A stretch of 64,000 nt of DNA from Phymorhynchus buccinoides. Taxonomy: Eukaryota; Mollusca; Gastropoda; Neogastropoda; Raphitomidae. How positions within the stretch are numbered: the first letter of the stretch is position 1; each line of letters begins with the position of its first letter. Shown in pieces: positions 47,650 through 57,853 of this stretch. Where the stretch lies: assembly GCA_017654935.2 (NCBI GenBank), contig CM065682.1:44231036-44295035 (forward strand), written 5' to 3'. The translations under genes were made by a program, and so were the position numbers. The notes beneath the pieces are model-generated. The model did not search any database. It saw nothing but the letters and a program-made list of their open reading frames with translations, and had not been told where the DNA came from.

Positions 47650-47804
47650 GAATGAACTTCTGCTTAACGTCCTCCGGTCTGGAACAGACACATAATGGGA
47701 CATTAGTATATATGAAGATGGTGGGAACGATCCTGGAGGCAATGCCCGGAGGCAGTGCAACACCAGGAAAGTCCCGAACTTTTAACAATGCAGATGTATA
47801 TGTC
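47650..47804 (-). mobile_element. SINE-like element with 13-bp target duplications
   Basis: The 13-bp direct repeat CTGCAGGAGCTAC flanks it at 47637-47649 and 47805-47817. On the minus strand it reads TTCGGGACTTTCCTGG, then CACTGCCTCCGGGC, then CCAGGATCGTTCCCACCATCTT, then CAGACCGGAGGACGTTAA. A second copy on the + strand is at 58319-58457. The long target duplications imply target-primed reverse transcription. A clear pol III box was not identified, so the head may be truncated. Plus-strand frames of 102-110 codons here are chance. Confidence 0.75.
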
Positions 47805-47960
47805 CTGCAGGAGCTACAGAAGGGAATTAGGCATATATATAACCACGAAACCAACAGTCAAGTGGGCATGGATGGTTGTTGCCAATTAACAATATTTTAT
47901 CACGTGGGCCTTGTAGCCAGTGGCTGGTCACTAGACTCACTATCTGGACTCCCTTTTTGA

Positions 47961-48012
47961 CATTATCTTAATAATAATACAAAAAGAAGTAAAAGACTCC
48001 TTGGTTTCAGTT
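47961..48012. other. Short spacer
   Basis: AT-rich spacer with an AATAATAATAC run. Confidence 0.4.
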
Positions 48013-48083
48013 CAGAGAGAGAGAGAGGGGGGGGGGGATAGAGAGGGGGAGAGAGAAGGAGGGGGAGAGAGTATTCAACTCAG

Positions 48084-48114
<31 letters not shown>

Positions 48115-48235
48115 ATAAAGGAAGACAGGGGGAGAGAGGAGAGAGAAGGAGAGAGAGAGTATTCAACTCAGTTCAGAGAGAGTGGTGTTTTTTCCCCCCA
48201 TGTCAGCTCAGAGAGAGAGCGAGAGAGACAAACAA
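48013..48235. repeat. GA-rich array with TCAACTCAGTTCAGAGAG units
   Basis: The motif AACTCAGTTCAGAGAGAGAG is present at about 48076 and 48166, with related TTCAGTTCAGAG and GTCAGCTCAGAG at 48006 and 48203. GA/G runs separate the copies. Confidence 0.85.
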
Positions 48236-49434
48236 ACAGACAGACAACCAGCCAGTCAGCCAGAGAGAAGAAATAATGACAGTTAAACGAAAAGATACAC
48301 AGACGGTGTGGTAGCGGGCTAGACACAAGATTAAAAAGAAACAGTTTTACAACGCAAAATGGACCAAAAGGCGTCAAAGACCATACTTCGGACCTGAAAT
48401 ATAAACACTCATCAAACAGTGACCGCTTTTCAGTATCATGTTATTTTCGAAAATGTTGATTTGTGTTGAAGGCAAACTTAAAAGCAACGAAAACGGAACA
48501 TAGCCATACTCACATAGCCATATTCATTCTAGGCCTAACTGTTACCAGGCTTTTTGCTGCTATTCACCGAAATAAATCAGAATATTTTGCGCTCCAATTA
48601 CCCCCATTACCCGTACCACATTCACCAAACGCAATCTGTTAATAATTGTTATATATTATTATGTGTAGTGTGTGAGAAAGAACAGTTACACGGATAATGT
48701 TTTAAAACAAAGAAGACTAACTTATGTGAACAATGTACATTTATTGTACATTTGATAAAGATATGTTACAGTAAAAAAAAAAATCATTGTTGGTAGGCTA
48801 CATAACTATCAGAGAACCTGACGAATTAACAACCTAAATATTGTCCTAAACCGTCAGGCAATAATTTCGACAACCAAAATACGAGGGGAAATATGTTTAT
48901 TAAGACAAGCTAATTAAATCAAATTTGGAATTTTACTTCTCTGTGACTAGAAATCATAGAAAGTACCAACACAAAACAAATACACAAATAGAAGCCCTTT
49001 CTTCAAACCAGACGGGATTTATGTGGTCTGTTTGAAAAGCCAAAAAGATAGTCATATTTCTGTATTTGGAACCCTGTTGGGTTTTTTCCAGTGGACAACG
49101 GGATGGGATTTGTTATTGTAATTAAGGTTGCTTAAAAGGTCGTGTTTCCGTAGGGAAAGCACTTTGGAATTTAAAATTATATTTGGAATGTGCGTTGGCA
49201 GCAGCGCCTACATAGTGACCCTAAAAATAGAGCTACAGCGAAGATAGCAATTTGGGAAGGACATTTAGAATTGGAATTTAAACTGCAGACAACAGCTACA
49301 TCACTATGAAGAAGGCTAACACATGCCCGCTTGCGAGGGTGACACATACACACATGACACCCCACCCCCAATACAAGCGTACGTGTAAACAAGAGGAATT
49401 GGTTTAGAAGAAGGAGGAGAAGAAGAATATGATG
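48236..49434. other. Intergenic stretch, nothing recognised
   Basis: AT-rich. GTACATTTATTGTACATTTG at about 48735 is a small palindrome. No coding or repeat feature was identified. Confidence 0.4.
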
Positions 49435-49530
49435 ATTATGATGATGATGATGATGATGATAAAAACAAGAGAGAGAGACAGCGAAAGAGAGAGAGAGAGA
49501 CACAGGGAGACAGACAGACAGAGAGAGCAC
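49435..49530. repeat. (ATG)n followed by GA/CAGA tracts
   Basis: (ATG)n at about 49436-49460, then GA-rich and CAGA repeats. The His-run in the minus-strand 121-codon frame is this trinucleotide repeat. Confidence 0.9.
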
Positions 49531-49689
49531 AGATTTTAGCACTTAGCCTACGTGTTTCAGTTTGTGTTACATCATTCATTTTGTATATGTCATTTGGATA
49601 ATCAAACTGAAATAGCAGTTTAAAGACTTTCAATAAAACAATACAACATGTTTGTTTGAAATCAAAGACATCTAAAAAAAATTAAGCCT

Positions 49690-49722
49690 TATATATATAT
49701 ACGCTATATATATATATATATA
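49690..49722. repeat. (TA)n tract
   Basis: TATATATATA..CGC..TATATATATATATA. Confidence 0.85.
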
Positions 49723-50087
49723 CAAATAATGTATAGGGCCTCCTAGACTGTAGCACATTAGCCATAGGCTGGACAATTTCTTTTAGCAATTTTGTTTGTG
49801 TGAAAAATAAACATTATCAAGCCATTTTTGGAAGCAGCTGAAACACACGGGGTTATTATAATATTACACAGACCTATGTGATATTCGGGATAGTCTGATA
49901 TGATGTGGTCCAATGCATTAAACTGAAACGAATTTGGAATTGGTAGCTCGCGCGCGAGCACACACATACACACACATACACACACATTCACACATTCACT
50001 CACTCACTGACATAAGACATAATAGACGCATGTGCGCGTGCGGTTGGACACGTGTGCACTGCCACACATAATTATGGAAAGGGTGGT

Positions 50088-50089
<2 letters not shown>

Positions 50090-50122
<33 letters not shown>

Positions 50123-50135
50123 AGCGAGAGAGAGA
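50090..50135. repeat. (GA)n microsatellite
   Basis: GA repeats with GCGCGAGCGA interruptions. Confidence 0.9.
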
Positions 50136-50663
50136 GCCACCGAGTGATGCAACATAAGGCCTAGCTAATGTTAAAAGATTGTCCAGAAGATGAAAATAAA
50201 GTGGAAGCGGTTGTAACGAGATAATTTTATACGATGTCTCGGCTTCGATATTTCGCGGGCGCGCGCGTGCCTGTACGCGTGGGTGCACATGTATTTGAGT
50301 ATGAATGTGCATCTGCGTGCTTGTGTGCCCGCATATAATCATGCATGTGCAAAATAAGAACATGTGCTAAAACACGATTGAGTGCGTGTAGGCCTATTAC
50401 GTAATCATGCCATTCCCAAGCTATGAGAACAAAGGTCCAGCCATCGTTGCGAGACTAGAGTAAAATAATTGAAATGTGATTATTGACATTCTACGACTTG
50501 TCTGCACGACAGCAAAAAATGCCCCAGAGGCCTGTTAGTCCGGTCCGATAAATTAACGGACTGATGCATTCAATAGCCATTGATATTGTAAAAAGGCAAA
50601 CATATGACCACGTTATATGTTCACGACGCTCAATGTCAAAGTCTGTCTGTTTCAGTTTGATGA

Positions 50664-50795
50664 CAATAACCCTAGACTGATCCTAACCCTGTCCTTTTCC
50701 CAAAATGGCAGAATGTTGCTTCTCAATGAGCATTTTCAAAGCGGAAATTTGAGGGGGGGGGGGGAGTAAAGTACATTTTTGCGAAAACAGTTGCA
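50664..50795 (+). repeat. Interspersed repeat family C, copy 2
   Basis: Same ordered blocks as 19606-19745, ending in a G-run of about 12 after AAATTTGAG. Confidence 0.65.
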
Positions 50796-51175
50796 TCTTT
50801 TTCTGTGCGGTATTGTGTTCTTTTAGCCTAGTGTATTATTACATTCTTTTAGCGTCTTGTATTATGGTACTGCATTCTATTGAATTGAATTGCCACCCGT
50901 TTTGGCATGCTGTTTTTTTGTATGCGTGAGTAGACAGAAATGGTGATACTAACAATGTTGTCACTCCCCCAAGAATAAAACAAAAACAAAAACAACAAAA
51001 AACGAAGCAAAAAAACAAAAACCAACAAAAGAGGTGGATGGTGTGTCGATCAACTTTAAATTCCTTGGTTGCTGCTGGGTTTTACTGCTTACCAAACGAA
51101 TGTGTTAATTCAACGCTAGCGTGCGTTTATCGTTTTGTAACGCCCTGTAGTAGAAAAAACTCGATCACAAACCCG
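50796..51175. other. AT-rich stretch, nothing recognised
   Basis: An A-rich run (AAACAAAAACAAC etc.) lies at about 50975-51030. Confidence 0.4.
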
Positions 51176-51179
51176 ATCA

Positions 51180-51445
51180 AAGCAATACGATAGACTTACA
51201 GACAGTCTTGTCAGATGTGTAGACAGAAAGACAGACACACAGACAGCTGGCTAAATAGACAGACATACAGACAGACAGATAGCTAAATAGACAGGCACAC
51301 AGATTAGATAGATAGATAGATTGAATGTATGATTGATGGATGGGTGGGGCTGAGTGGCTGGCTGTACGTGACTAGATGGATGGACTGATGAATGGAGACA
51401 GAACGAAGGGAGTGGGAGACAGACAGACAGACAGACAGAGATGTA
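51180..51445. repeat. Degenerate GACA/GATA tetranucleotide region
   Basis: CAGACAGACAGA, TAGATAGATAGAT, GGATGG and a GCTAAATAGACAGACA duplication. The perfect (GACA)n is best at 51418-51440. Confidence 0.85.
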
Positions 51446-52135
51446 TTAAGTACTTTATCTAAATATCAGGCAAAACTGTATTCGCTTTATGTTTTCACTC
51501 TCTACTTAACTAGGTCACACAACTAACTGTTCTATCCAGGATGAGACATAAGAGTTGACCTGGGGACCGTTTCTTTAGAGCGGGCGCTTCAAGCAGTTTA
51601 GGAAATTCTGTGAACAAAGTCTGAGAAACGATTACGTTTGCCGAAACGTTTGCGAGCGTTTTTGGCCTCCCTCGCCTCCCTCGCTGCCGAACATACTTCA
51701 CAATGATATGAATCATGGGAACAATCCATCTATTTTTTTAACTTCCGGATTTTTAAAGTTTCACTGCAACGAGAGTCAGGATGGCAACCCAAACAAACAA
51801 AATAAATAAAGAGAGGCATTCTTTATTCAATCACGAACACAACGCGGATGGTAATTGTGCATCACATTCACACAAGTGTTTTGGGGTGTTCTTTCTTACT
51901 TTTTCCTATCATCTTAGATGGCATGATACAGTGCGATCTAAGTTACCTGCGCACCTATATGAATGAAAGCGAATTTACCGACGGTATAACAGTGGTTTAT
52001 ATAATTATGTCCCTTTCGATATGACTTCTTTCTTTTTACTGGAAGTGTTGAAGAAGCTTTAGATTTAGCCAATGTTTAGAAGTAGTTATTTGTCGTTTTT
52101 GTGGGTCGTTTTCTTTCTGTTACTAATGTTAGTCA
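51446..52135. other. Stretch without recognisable feature
   Basis: A CTCCCTCGCCTCCCTCGC short duplication is at about 51667-51684. Open frames of 61-68 codons have no motif. Confidence 0.4.
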
Positions 52136-52163
52136 AAAACGCCCTGCGCGAGGAGGGCGTTTT
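52136..52163. other. Perfect 10-bp GC-rich hairpin
   Basis: AAAACGCCCT and AGGGCGTTTT form a perfect stem around GCGCGAGG. It resembles a bacterial terminator in shape, but in this context it has no known role. Confidence 0.7.
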
Positions 52164-52946
52164 GCTGTGAAACTTTGAGGGACATGGCTTAAGAATGATC
52201 GCATCGCCGAACTATTTTAAGGCAACAGTAAGTAAGTTCGAAGTGGGCGGTAGCAAGAAAGGGAATCTGGGTAAACAGGTCATTGCTGTTTGCCTGTTAG
52301 TCTGATGACATAGGAGACTATCTGAATCATTTTTACCGCCCCAGTTGCCAAAATCAGCAACAGAAAACAGGCTTTATTGTCCCGTCCTTCTTTCCCTAGA
52401 CAGAACATAGTCTATTGTGTCCATTAAACAAAACAAAGCATAGAAAACACAACAGAAGAATATTAACACTCGAAAGTTCAACCGATTCGTTTTCTCTTTT
52501 GCTCCGTTTGGTCATAAAAGCAACAACAAAAGTTTCACAGAAAATACCCCCCCCCCCCCCTCCTCTCCGCACACCCACCCCCCTTAAAGTTTTGTTTTCA
52601 ATTTGACAGGTCAACTTTCCATTAGGATTTTACAATCGCGGTTGTTGAAAGTTTTCTTTAGTTAACTTTTACGATGCGGTCTCGGATTAGTTTAAATGTC
52701 AACGGACCTAAAGACCTTTAAACAGAGTGATATTCTGTGACTTCTATCGGTCTGAACGATAAAGAATCTGTTTTCAATCTGCAGATGAAAATTGTGAAAT
52801 TCTGCACTTTGGTAAGCAATTGGAGATTTTCATCATTCATTTCCACAGTACAAAAATAGGATAGTATTTATTCTTCTAGGTTTAAAAAAAAGATCTATTT
52901 CAGTGATGATAAATCAAACAGAAATCAGTTAAAAAAATAAGTGTAG
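52164..52946. other. Stretch without recognisable feature
   Basis: A C-run of about 14 lies at 52547-52560. Otherwise nothing recognised. Confidence 0.4.
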
Positions 52947-52948
52947 TA

Positions 52949-53163
52949 GGGGAAGACGGGGTAAAAAGCGCATGGGCGGGTAAGAAGCCCACCCCAATTA
53001 TCTCATGAAATGAAGCAAAATTCAGTCTCATTTTGCCCATGAGACGAGCGTTAATGTCTAGCATTCGTCTCATGGGCAAATTTGACTGAAATGTTCTTTA
53101 TTTCATGAGATAATTGGGGTGGGCTTCTTACCCGCCCATGCGCTTTTTTACCCCGTCTTCCCC
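52949..53163. mobile_element. Fully palindromic MITE (family G), copy 1, 215 bp
   Basis: GGGGAAGACGGGGTAAAAAG at the left is the reverse complement of the right end, with TA on both sides (52947-52948, 53164-53165). The arms continue through GCATGGGCGGGTAAGAAGCC and CCCCAATTATCTCATGAAAT almost to the centre. A TTGCCCATGAGACG pair lies around a ~20-bp loop. The TA target suggests Tc1/mariner affinity. No ORF. Confidence 0.9.
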
Positions 53164-53369
53164 TAGCAATACTTAGTTAATGCCAGTAGACAAACATTCA
53201 TTTTTGACAAATAAGAAGAAACTATAGAAACACATACACTTTAAGCAAGAAACTGCTTCTTCAGTTTAAATTAAACAAGAAACACCCCTTCTTCATTGCC
53301 AACTGGCAAAAAATAAAATAAAATAAACACAGCAAACAAAACGACAAACAAAACAAACATGACACAAAG

Positions 53370-53475
53370 ACTATTGTTCATGTAGCGAGTGGCAAACAGA
53401 TCGATCAAGGGCTTTCCCCAAAGATCCCAGACTGGTGTCAAGGCCTGATGGGCGATCGTCCACTCAGTTTTTAAA
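53370..53475 (-). pseudogene. DIRS-like retroelement fragment (RNase H-end motif)
   Basis: The minus strand reads TEWTIAHQALTPVWDLWG then KPLIDLFATRY. This matches the W..WG.P.IDLFATR signature that follows the reverse transcriptase in DIRS-type retroelements of animals. Only about 35 residues are recognisable; the sequence on both sides is unrelated and AT-rich. Assignment rests on the motif alone. Confidence 0.6.
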
Positions 53476-53535
53476 AACCCTAAGAAATTCAGAAATAAAG
53501 AGACGGTGACGGTATGCTGTATCATATTTTCCACG

Positions 53536-53538
<3 letters not shown>

Positions 53539-53595
<57 letters not shown>
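53539..53595. repeat. (GA)n microsatellite
   Basis: About 28 GA units, then AAACAGAGAGAGAG. Confidence 0.95.
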
Positions 53596-53599
<4 letters not shown>

Positions 53600-53965
53600 G
53601 AGAGAGAGTAGTTGGCTCTTTATTTGTCTTGTTAAGTTTTGTGTGTGTCGCGGTTTTGTTTCAATCACGTGTCATTCTGGTACTCTTCATGGTCCCAATA
53701 CACGTTGGTATTTTTCGCTCTTACCCCACGTCAACACAGTGATATGCAGGTCCTGTTATTACTAGCGTATCACTGTTGCCATGCATGGGGGAAAAGCAAA
53801 ATAAAGCAACGTGTATTTGACCATCATGAACTCCACACTTTAATAAAATATCGAACTATCTCAAGAAAATGTCAGGACAAAAACCTGTTCAGAACTTGTT
53901 GAGCAACATTATTTTTACAATAAATAAAAGATAAATAAATAAATAAAAAGAGAACAAATAAAATC

Positions 53966-54745
53966 AAAGCAACAAACAAATAAACTGACACAGAAGTCAT
54001 CAAGAGATAAAATCATATGTCAAACACTTAACTGAAGGTAGACCTTAATATTACCCTTTTCGAAAACGAAAACAAGGAATGAAATGAAAAAGAAACACCC
54101 GAAGGTGTTGGTGGGACCCAGAAATACACTGGCCATGCCCGCTGCCCTGTCAACACGAGGGCAGCCATGCTCCAGCCTTGGAAATCCGTGTTGTGTTACT
54201 GGGGAGTAGGCACACGTGGGACATTGGGGTTTTATACTACTTCTTGCAGACACGATAGGGCAATAAGTTTAGGCCCGAACTGCTCATGCCACCTAGCGGC
54301 GAGTCAGGAACAGATCATTTTCTGAGGCAAGGGGGATAATCTTAAGTCGGTGACGTTCGCATCTCAGGGCACGAATCAGGGGCAGAGAGGCTCATACCTA
54401 CTCTCGTGATGACCATCGGATACAATGCAGAAGAGTCCTTGCGAAAGTGATACCAGCCCGTTTTTCATGACTGCAGAGCCCACTGTCAATTGACGCCCTA
54501 CGGAGAAACCCAGCACGCATCCAACAGCCCCCCAAGGAAAGGCGAGGCCAATGCATCTCCAAACAAAGCCACAGGCTCTCGCTTTTAAGCTTACGGTTTT
54601 GTTATGCCTCAGACGAGAATTCCAGAATGTATAGTGATCTTTTTTGCCTAGAAAATAAAAGGAAAAACAACAAACAAATAAACTAACACAGAAATCACCA
54701 AAAGACAAAAGCATACGTTAAACATTTTCGCCGAAGGTAGGCCCT
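53966..54745 (+). repeat. ~85-bp direct repeats flanking a GC-rich insert
   Basis: ACAAACAAATAAACT.ACACAGAA.TCA, then AAGACAAAA.CATA.GT.AAACA, then GAAGGTAG.CC occur at 53966-54050 and 54664-54745. The 600 bp between are noticeably richer in G+C than either side. The pair could be a segmental duplication or ends of a larger element. No LTR ends (TG..CA) or reverse transcriptase frames were seen; the 112-codon minus frame at 54376 has no recognised motif. Confidence 0.55.
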
Positions 54746-54979
54746 TTTTGATGAATTCGTGCTATGTGGATTGTCTCATTTATTGCATTGCGTTTTGTCA
54801 AAATGTAGCAAGAAAAAGCAACAACAACAACAAACCAAAAACCCAACATCAACACAAAATAATATCAAACATACAAGCAGCCCAAGAGTACGGCTTAAGG
54901 CTGTGCTCCACACATCCAACTTACAGTTCCACGGTCATCTACCTGTGCCGTCTGTAAGGCACGATTCTGATTAAAAGCT

Positions 54980-55250
54980 ACTGTCTACATGAATCTGACG
55001 AAACCTTACTACTTTCGTTCACTATGTTTATGTAGACGCCATACACTAATCTTCTTAAATAACTGTATTTTACATGAATCTGATAAAAAAAAATCTAGGC
55101 TACTAGCATCGGGGTCTACAGGAGTGGAGTGAACGAAACTCGTAGGATTTTATCAGATTGATGTATACAGTAATATTCAGTCGGAGTCATGCCTCACAGA
55201 TGTCGTCACAACAGGATACCCTTACGACTGAAATTGGATGTGTAGAAAAC
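54980..55250 (+). repeat. Interspersed repeat family E, copy 2
   Basis: ATGAATCTGACGAAA, GGGGTCTACA, GAACGAAAC..GTAGGATTT.ATCAGATT, and TCATGCCTCACAGATGTCGTCACA..GGATA follow copy 1 in order. Confidence 0.7.
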
Positions 55251-55500
55251 AACCACAAGGCTCTCTTTAACAATCATTCTTCCTTGAACCCCCAAAACCT
55301 CTTTTAGTTTTGAATTGTGCAGACTATCTGTCACTGTGCTCGGCCCTTTCTTCTTTCTTAATCTTAGCCCTCTTCTTTGATCACGTCCACATCAATATCT
55401 TCAGGGGTTGTCTGCTTTTGTTTTTACCTCTGGGTTTGTCCAAAACCTTCATCCCCCATTTCCCATGCATGCGCACGTGCTTATAATCCTTTCTGAATCT
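55251..55500. other. Stretch without recognisable feature
   Basis: Pyrimidine-rich. No feature recognised. Confidence 0.4.
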
Positions 55501-55726
55501 AACGTTACCCAACCCCTAATCCTTTCTTTGTCTGTCTCTGTCTCTCTCCCTCTCTGTCTATCTGTTTGTCAGATTGGAAAATTATCTTTATCCTAGGAAA
55601 ACAAATATGTTCAGTAATCAGTGTTCTCTCTCTCTATGTGTCTCCTCGTCTCTGTCTCTCTGTCAGTCTCTCTCCCTCTCCGTCTCTCTGTGAAGACAAG
55701 AACTATGATTTGAGTTCCAGAAGACT

Positions 55727-55816
<90 letters not shown>

Positions 55817-55915
55817 TCTCTCACTCTCTGCCTGTCTCCCTGTCTCTCTGTCTGTCTCTCTCCCTCTCCGCCTGTCTCTGCCGACAAGAACCATGCTTTG
55901 TGCTCAGGACAGTAA
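55501..55915. repeat. (CT)n expansion inside a duplicated segment
   Basis: The uninterrupted (CT)n is 55728-55813. The flanks TCTCCCTCTCCGTCTCTCTG..GACAAGAACTATGATTTGAG (about 55671) and TCTCCCTCTCCGCCTGTCTCTG..GACAAGAACCATGCTTTGTG (about 55858) are copies of each other. The microsatellite grew between tandem duplicates. Confidence 0.85.
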
Positions 55916-56044
55916 GGTACGGGAATTATACTTGTCTATGCTCATCCCCGTTTCTCACAAATACAGCTTTTCTGCATTCTTGTTCGAACTCCCTCTAGTC
56001 TTCTGATTGGCTTCTGTGCGCTACAGCCAAGCATAATCATGACA

Positions 56045-56220
56045 ATTTCGGGCACAGTTATTATTTGTGTGTGTGCGCGCGCGCTCGTGCGTGAATGCGT
56101 ATGGGTGGGTGTGCGCGCGCGCGTGCGTGAATGTGTTTGCACGTGTGTGCACAGACAAACATGTGCATGTATATTCTCACATGCACAAACATACTGCGCG
56201 CGTGTACGGGCGTGCAAAAA
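56045..56220. repeat. TG/CG-rich alternating region
   Basis: GTGTGTGCGCGCGCGCTCGTGCGTG and GTGCGCGCGCGCGTGCGTG tracts. Open frames of ~100 codons are artefacts. Confidence 0.85.
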
Positions 56221-56241
56221 CACACATATCAGCAAGCGTGC

Positions 56242-56242
<1 letters not shown>

Positions 56243-56323
<81 letters not shown>

Positions 56324-56340
56324 CAGACAGACACAGCGAG
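56243..56340. repeat. (GA)n then (CAGA)n microsatellite
   Basis: GA repeats to about 56304, followed by CAGACAGACAGACAGACA. Confidence 0.95.
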
Positions 56341-56379
56341 ACACATGTAAAGAGCACGCTTGTTCATAGACACAAATAC

Positions 56380-56483
56380 AGATGCACACACGCGCGCAGA
56401 CATTCACACACGCGCACGCATGCATACACACACACACACAGAAAAAGAAAGAGAGAGAGACACACGCACACGCACGGTCACAA

Positions 56484-56551
<68 letters not shown>

Positions 56552-56575
56552 GCACACACCCACACCCACACACAG
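56380..56575. repeat. (CA)n/(GC)n compound microsatellite
   Basis: CA repeats with CG interruptions, a GA block at 56443-56460, and a (CG)n at about 56534-56550. Confidence 0.95.
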
Positions 56576-56839
56576 AGCGTTTCCTCCATTATTGTACCAT
56601 GCACTCTCGCTGCTCGACAATAATCCTCATCCTGAGACAGACGTTCACCCACCACATACACAGCAATAATAATAACCAACCAAATTCTGCCACAGAGTGG
56701 AACGACGAGGTGAAGAGAAACAAATTGAACCAAATAACACAGTGCTGAGGGAAAGGTTGTGATGAGAGAGGAAAGAATGGTCATGGAGGAAAGGTAAAGG
56801 GTTAATAAGAGAGAGTAAGGGAGTGAGGGGTCGGGAGAT

Positions 56840-56905
56840 GGTAGACTGTTATTCCAGAGTCGGGGTAGGGTATTTAAAGCCGGCGCCAGAAAGAGTTAAG
56901 AGACT
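56840..56905 (+). promoter_or_regulatory. TATA-like core promoter of the secreted-peptide gene
   Basis: GGGTATTTAAAGCC at about 56868 gives a TATTTAAA box (56871-56878). By the usual ~30-bp spacing, transcription would start near 56900, in AGAGTTAAGAGACTTGC. It is about 430 bp upstream of a signal-peptide ATG on the same strand. Inferred from sequence only. Confidence 0.45.
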
Positions 56906-56996
56906 TGCACGCGACAGATTCTGGAAGGAGTCACCCCCCCGCTTTCAGGCTAGCTATTCTTAATCTCTTCTTTAACAAGCACCTCAAAAAAACTTA

Positions 56997-57165
56997 GGCC
57001 GTGTACACACATAAGCGGATATTCCATGCGGAAACCCGTGCGCAATCCATAAATAAGTGAAAGAAAGAAGAGAAATGATTTGCGCACGTGTCCGAATGTC
57101 CCCTATGTCTTCCACTTATTTAGGGTTTTCCGTACGGAACTTACGCGTCTAATGTGAACCCGGCC
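56997..57165. mobile_element. Harbinger-type MITE (family H), 169 bp, between promoter and ATG
   Basis: GGCCGTGTACACACATAAGCGG at the left and CGTCTAATGTGAACCCGGCC at the right, with TTA on both sides (56994-56996, 57166-57168). An inner pair TGCGGAAACCCGTGCG and TTTTCCGTACGGAACTTACG is also inverted. A 3-bp TTA/TAA target is characteristic of PIF/Harbinger. In the gene model it falls in the 5' UTR or first intron. Confidence 0.85.
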
Positions 57166-57310
57166 TTATTCTTTAACATTTGTGTCTTCAAGAAGAAAAC
57201 CCCCCACCAAAGTTGGCATAAATTTTTTTATTTATTTAATCATCTAATCCAAATTTTATTCAAAGTTCTATTTTTAGATTTTTTTATTTGAAGATTTTAC
57301 TTTATTTCAG

Positions 57311-57404
57311 GTTATTTCCCGTATTGCTTAGACGATGGTCAGCATGAAAGTGTCCATCCTCGTTGTTTTCTTCGTTGCGCTGGCCATCACGGTCAGCACA
57401 CAAG
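57311..57404 (+). CDS. First coding exon of an unidentified secreted peptide/protein (partial)
   Basis: A pyrimidine-rich acceptor (TTTACTTTATTTCAG) ends at 57310. The ATG is at 57335, and the exon ends at the strong donor CAAG|GTAAGG (57404/57405) after 23 codons plus one base. The peptide is a classic signal sequence: start MVSMKVS, hydrophobic core ILVVFFVALAI, then a polar small-residue end TVSTQ that suits signal peptidase. A second in-frame ATG at position 4 is possible. The reading continues 46 codons into the presumed intron, where it is (GT)n-driven, so the exon end is preferred. No downstream exon was recognised in the remaining window, so the mature product is unknown. It could be a defence, venom, shell-matrix or hormone precursor; the sequence does not decide. 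Confidence 0.6.
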
Positions 57405-57462
57405 GTAAGGAGTATTTGTTTTTCATTTTTCATTTCGGTTTCATGTTGTTTCTGGTACATGG

Positions 57463-57486
57463 TGTGTGTGTGTGTGTGTGTGTGTG
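57463..57486. repeat. (TG)n in first coding intron
   Basis: About 12 GT units, 60 bp after the donor. Confidence 0.85.
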
Positions 57487-57797
57487 CCCGTGTTTTCCAT
57501 GCACGTTTGCAGGCTACATTGAAAAGGTGATTCTACTTGGTTGAAAATAAGAAAGATGTTCGAATACAATACTTATGTGTATTACATGGAGGGAGTAAGG
57601 TAAAAGGAGGAGGGATTGAGACAAAAACAAAAACACTACAAGAACAAAAATAAAACAAAGCAAAAAAACAACAAAAAACATCGGACGCACAACATAATGG
57701 CAACAAAGCATTTGTAAATAATTTGGCTGCTAATATTCATTTGTCACAAACAGACTAAACATAGAGCGAAGAGTATATCCAATGCATGCTTAAAGAC

Positions 57798-57848
<51 letters not shown>

Positions 57849-57853
57849 AGAGA
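57798..57853. repeat. (CA)n microsatellite
   Basis: About 27 CA units then GAGAGAGA. Confidence 0.95.

Noticed and set aside
47652..47960. 102-codon + strand frame
   Set aside because: Starts within an antisense SINE-like element and crosses its target duplication; not conserved in the second copy.
52136..52163. Bacterial-type terminator
   Set aside because: No bacterial gene context; everything around is eukaryotic intergenic DNA.
53966..54745. LTR retrotransposon with ~85-bp LTRs
   Set aside because: Repeats lack TG..CA ends, primer binding site and polypurine tract, and no gag or pol sequence lies between them.
55566..56006. 146-codon Ser/Leu-rich frame
   Set aside because: Translation of the (CT)n microsatellite and duplicated flanks.
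56177..56784. Long Cys/Val- and Arg/Glu-rich frames on both strands
   Set aside because: Readings of CA, CG and GA microsatellites; both strands are equally open.
57335..57544. Full 69-codon reading from the signal-peptide ATG as the complete protein
   Set aside because: After codon 23 the frame crosses a consensus splice donor and enters a (TG)n run; the spliced exon is the better model.
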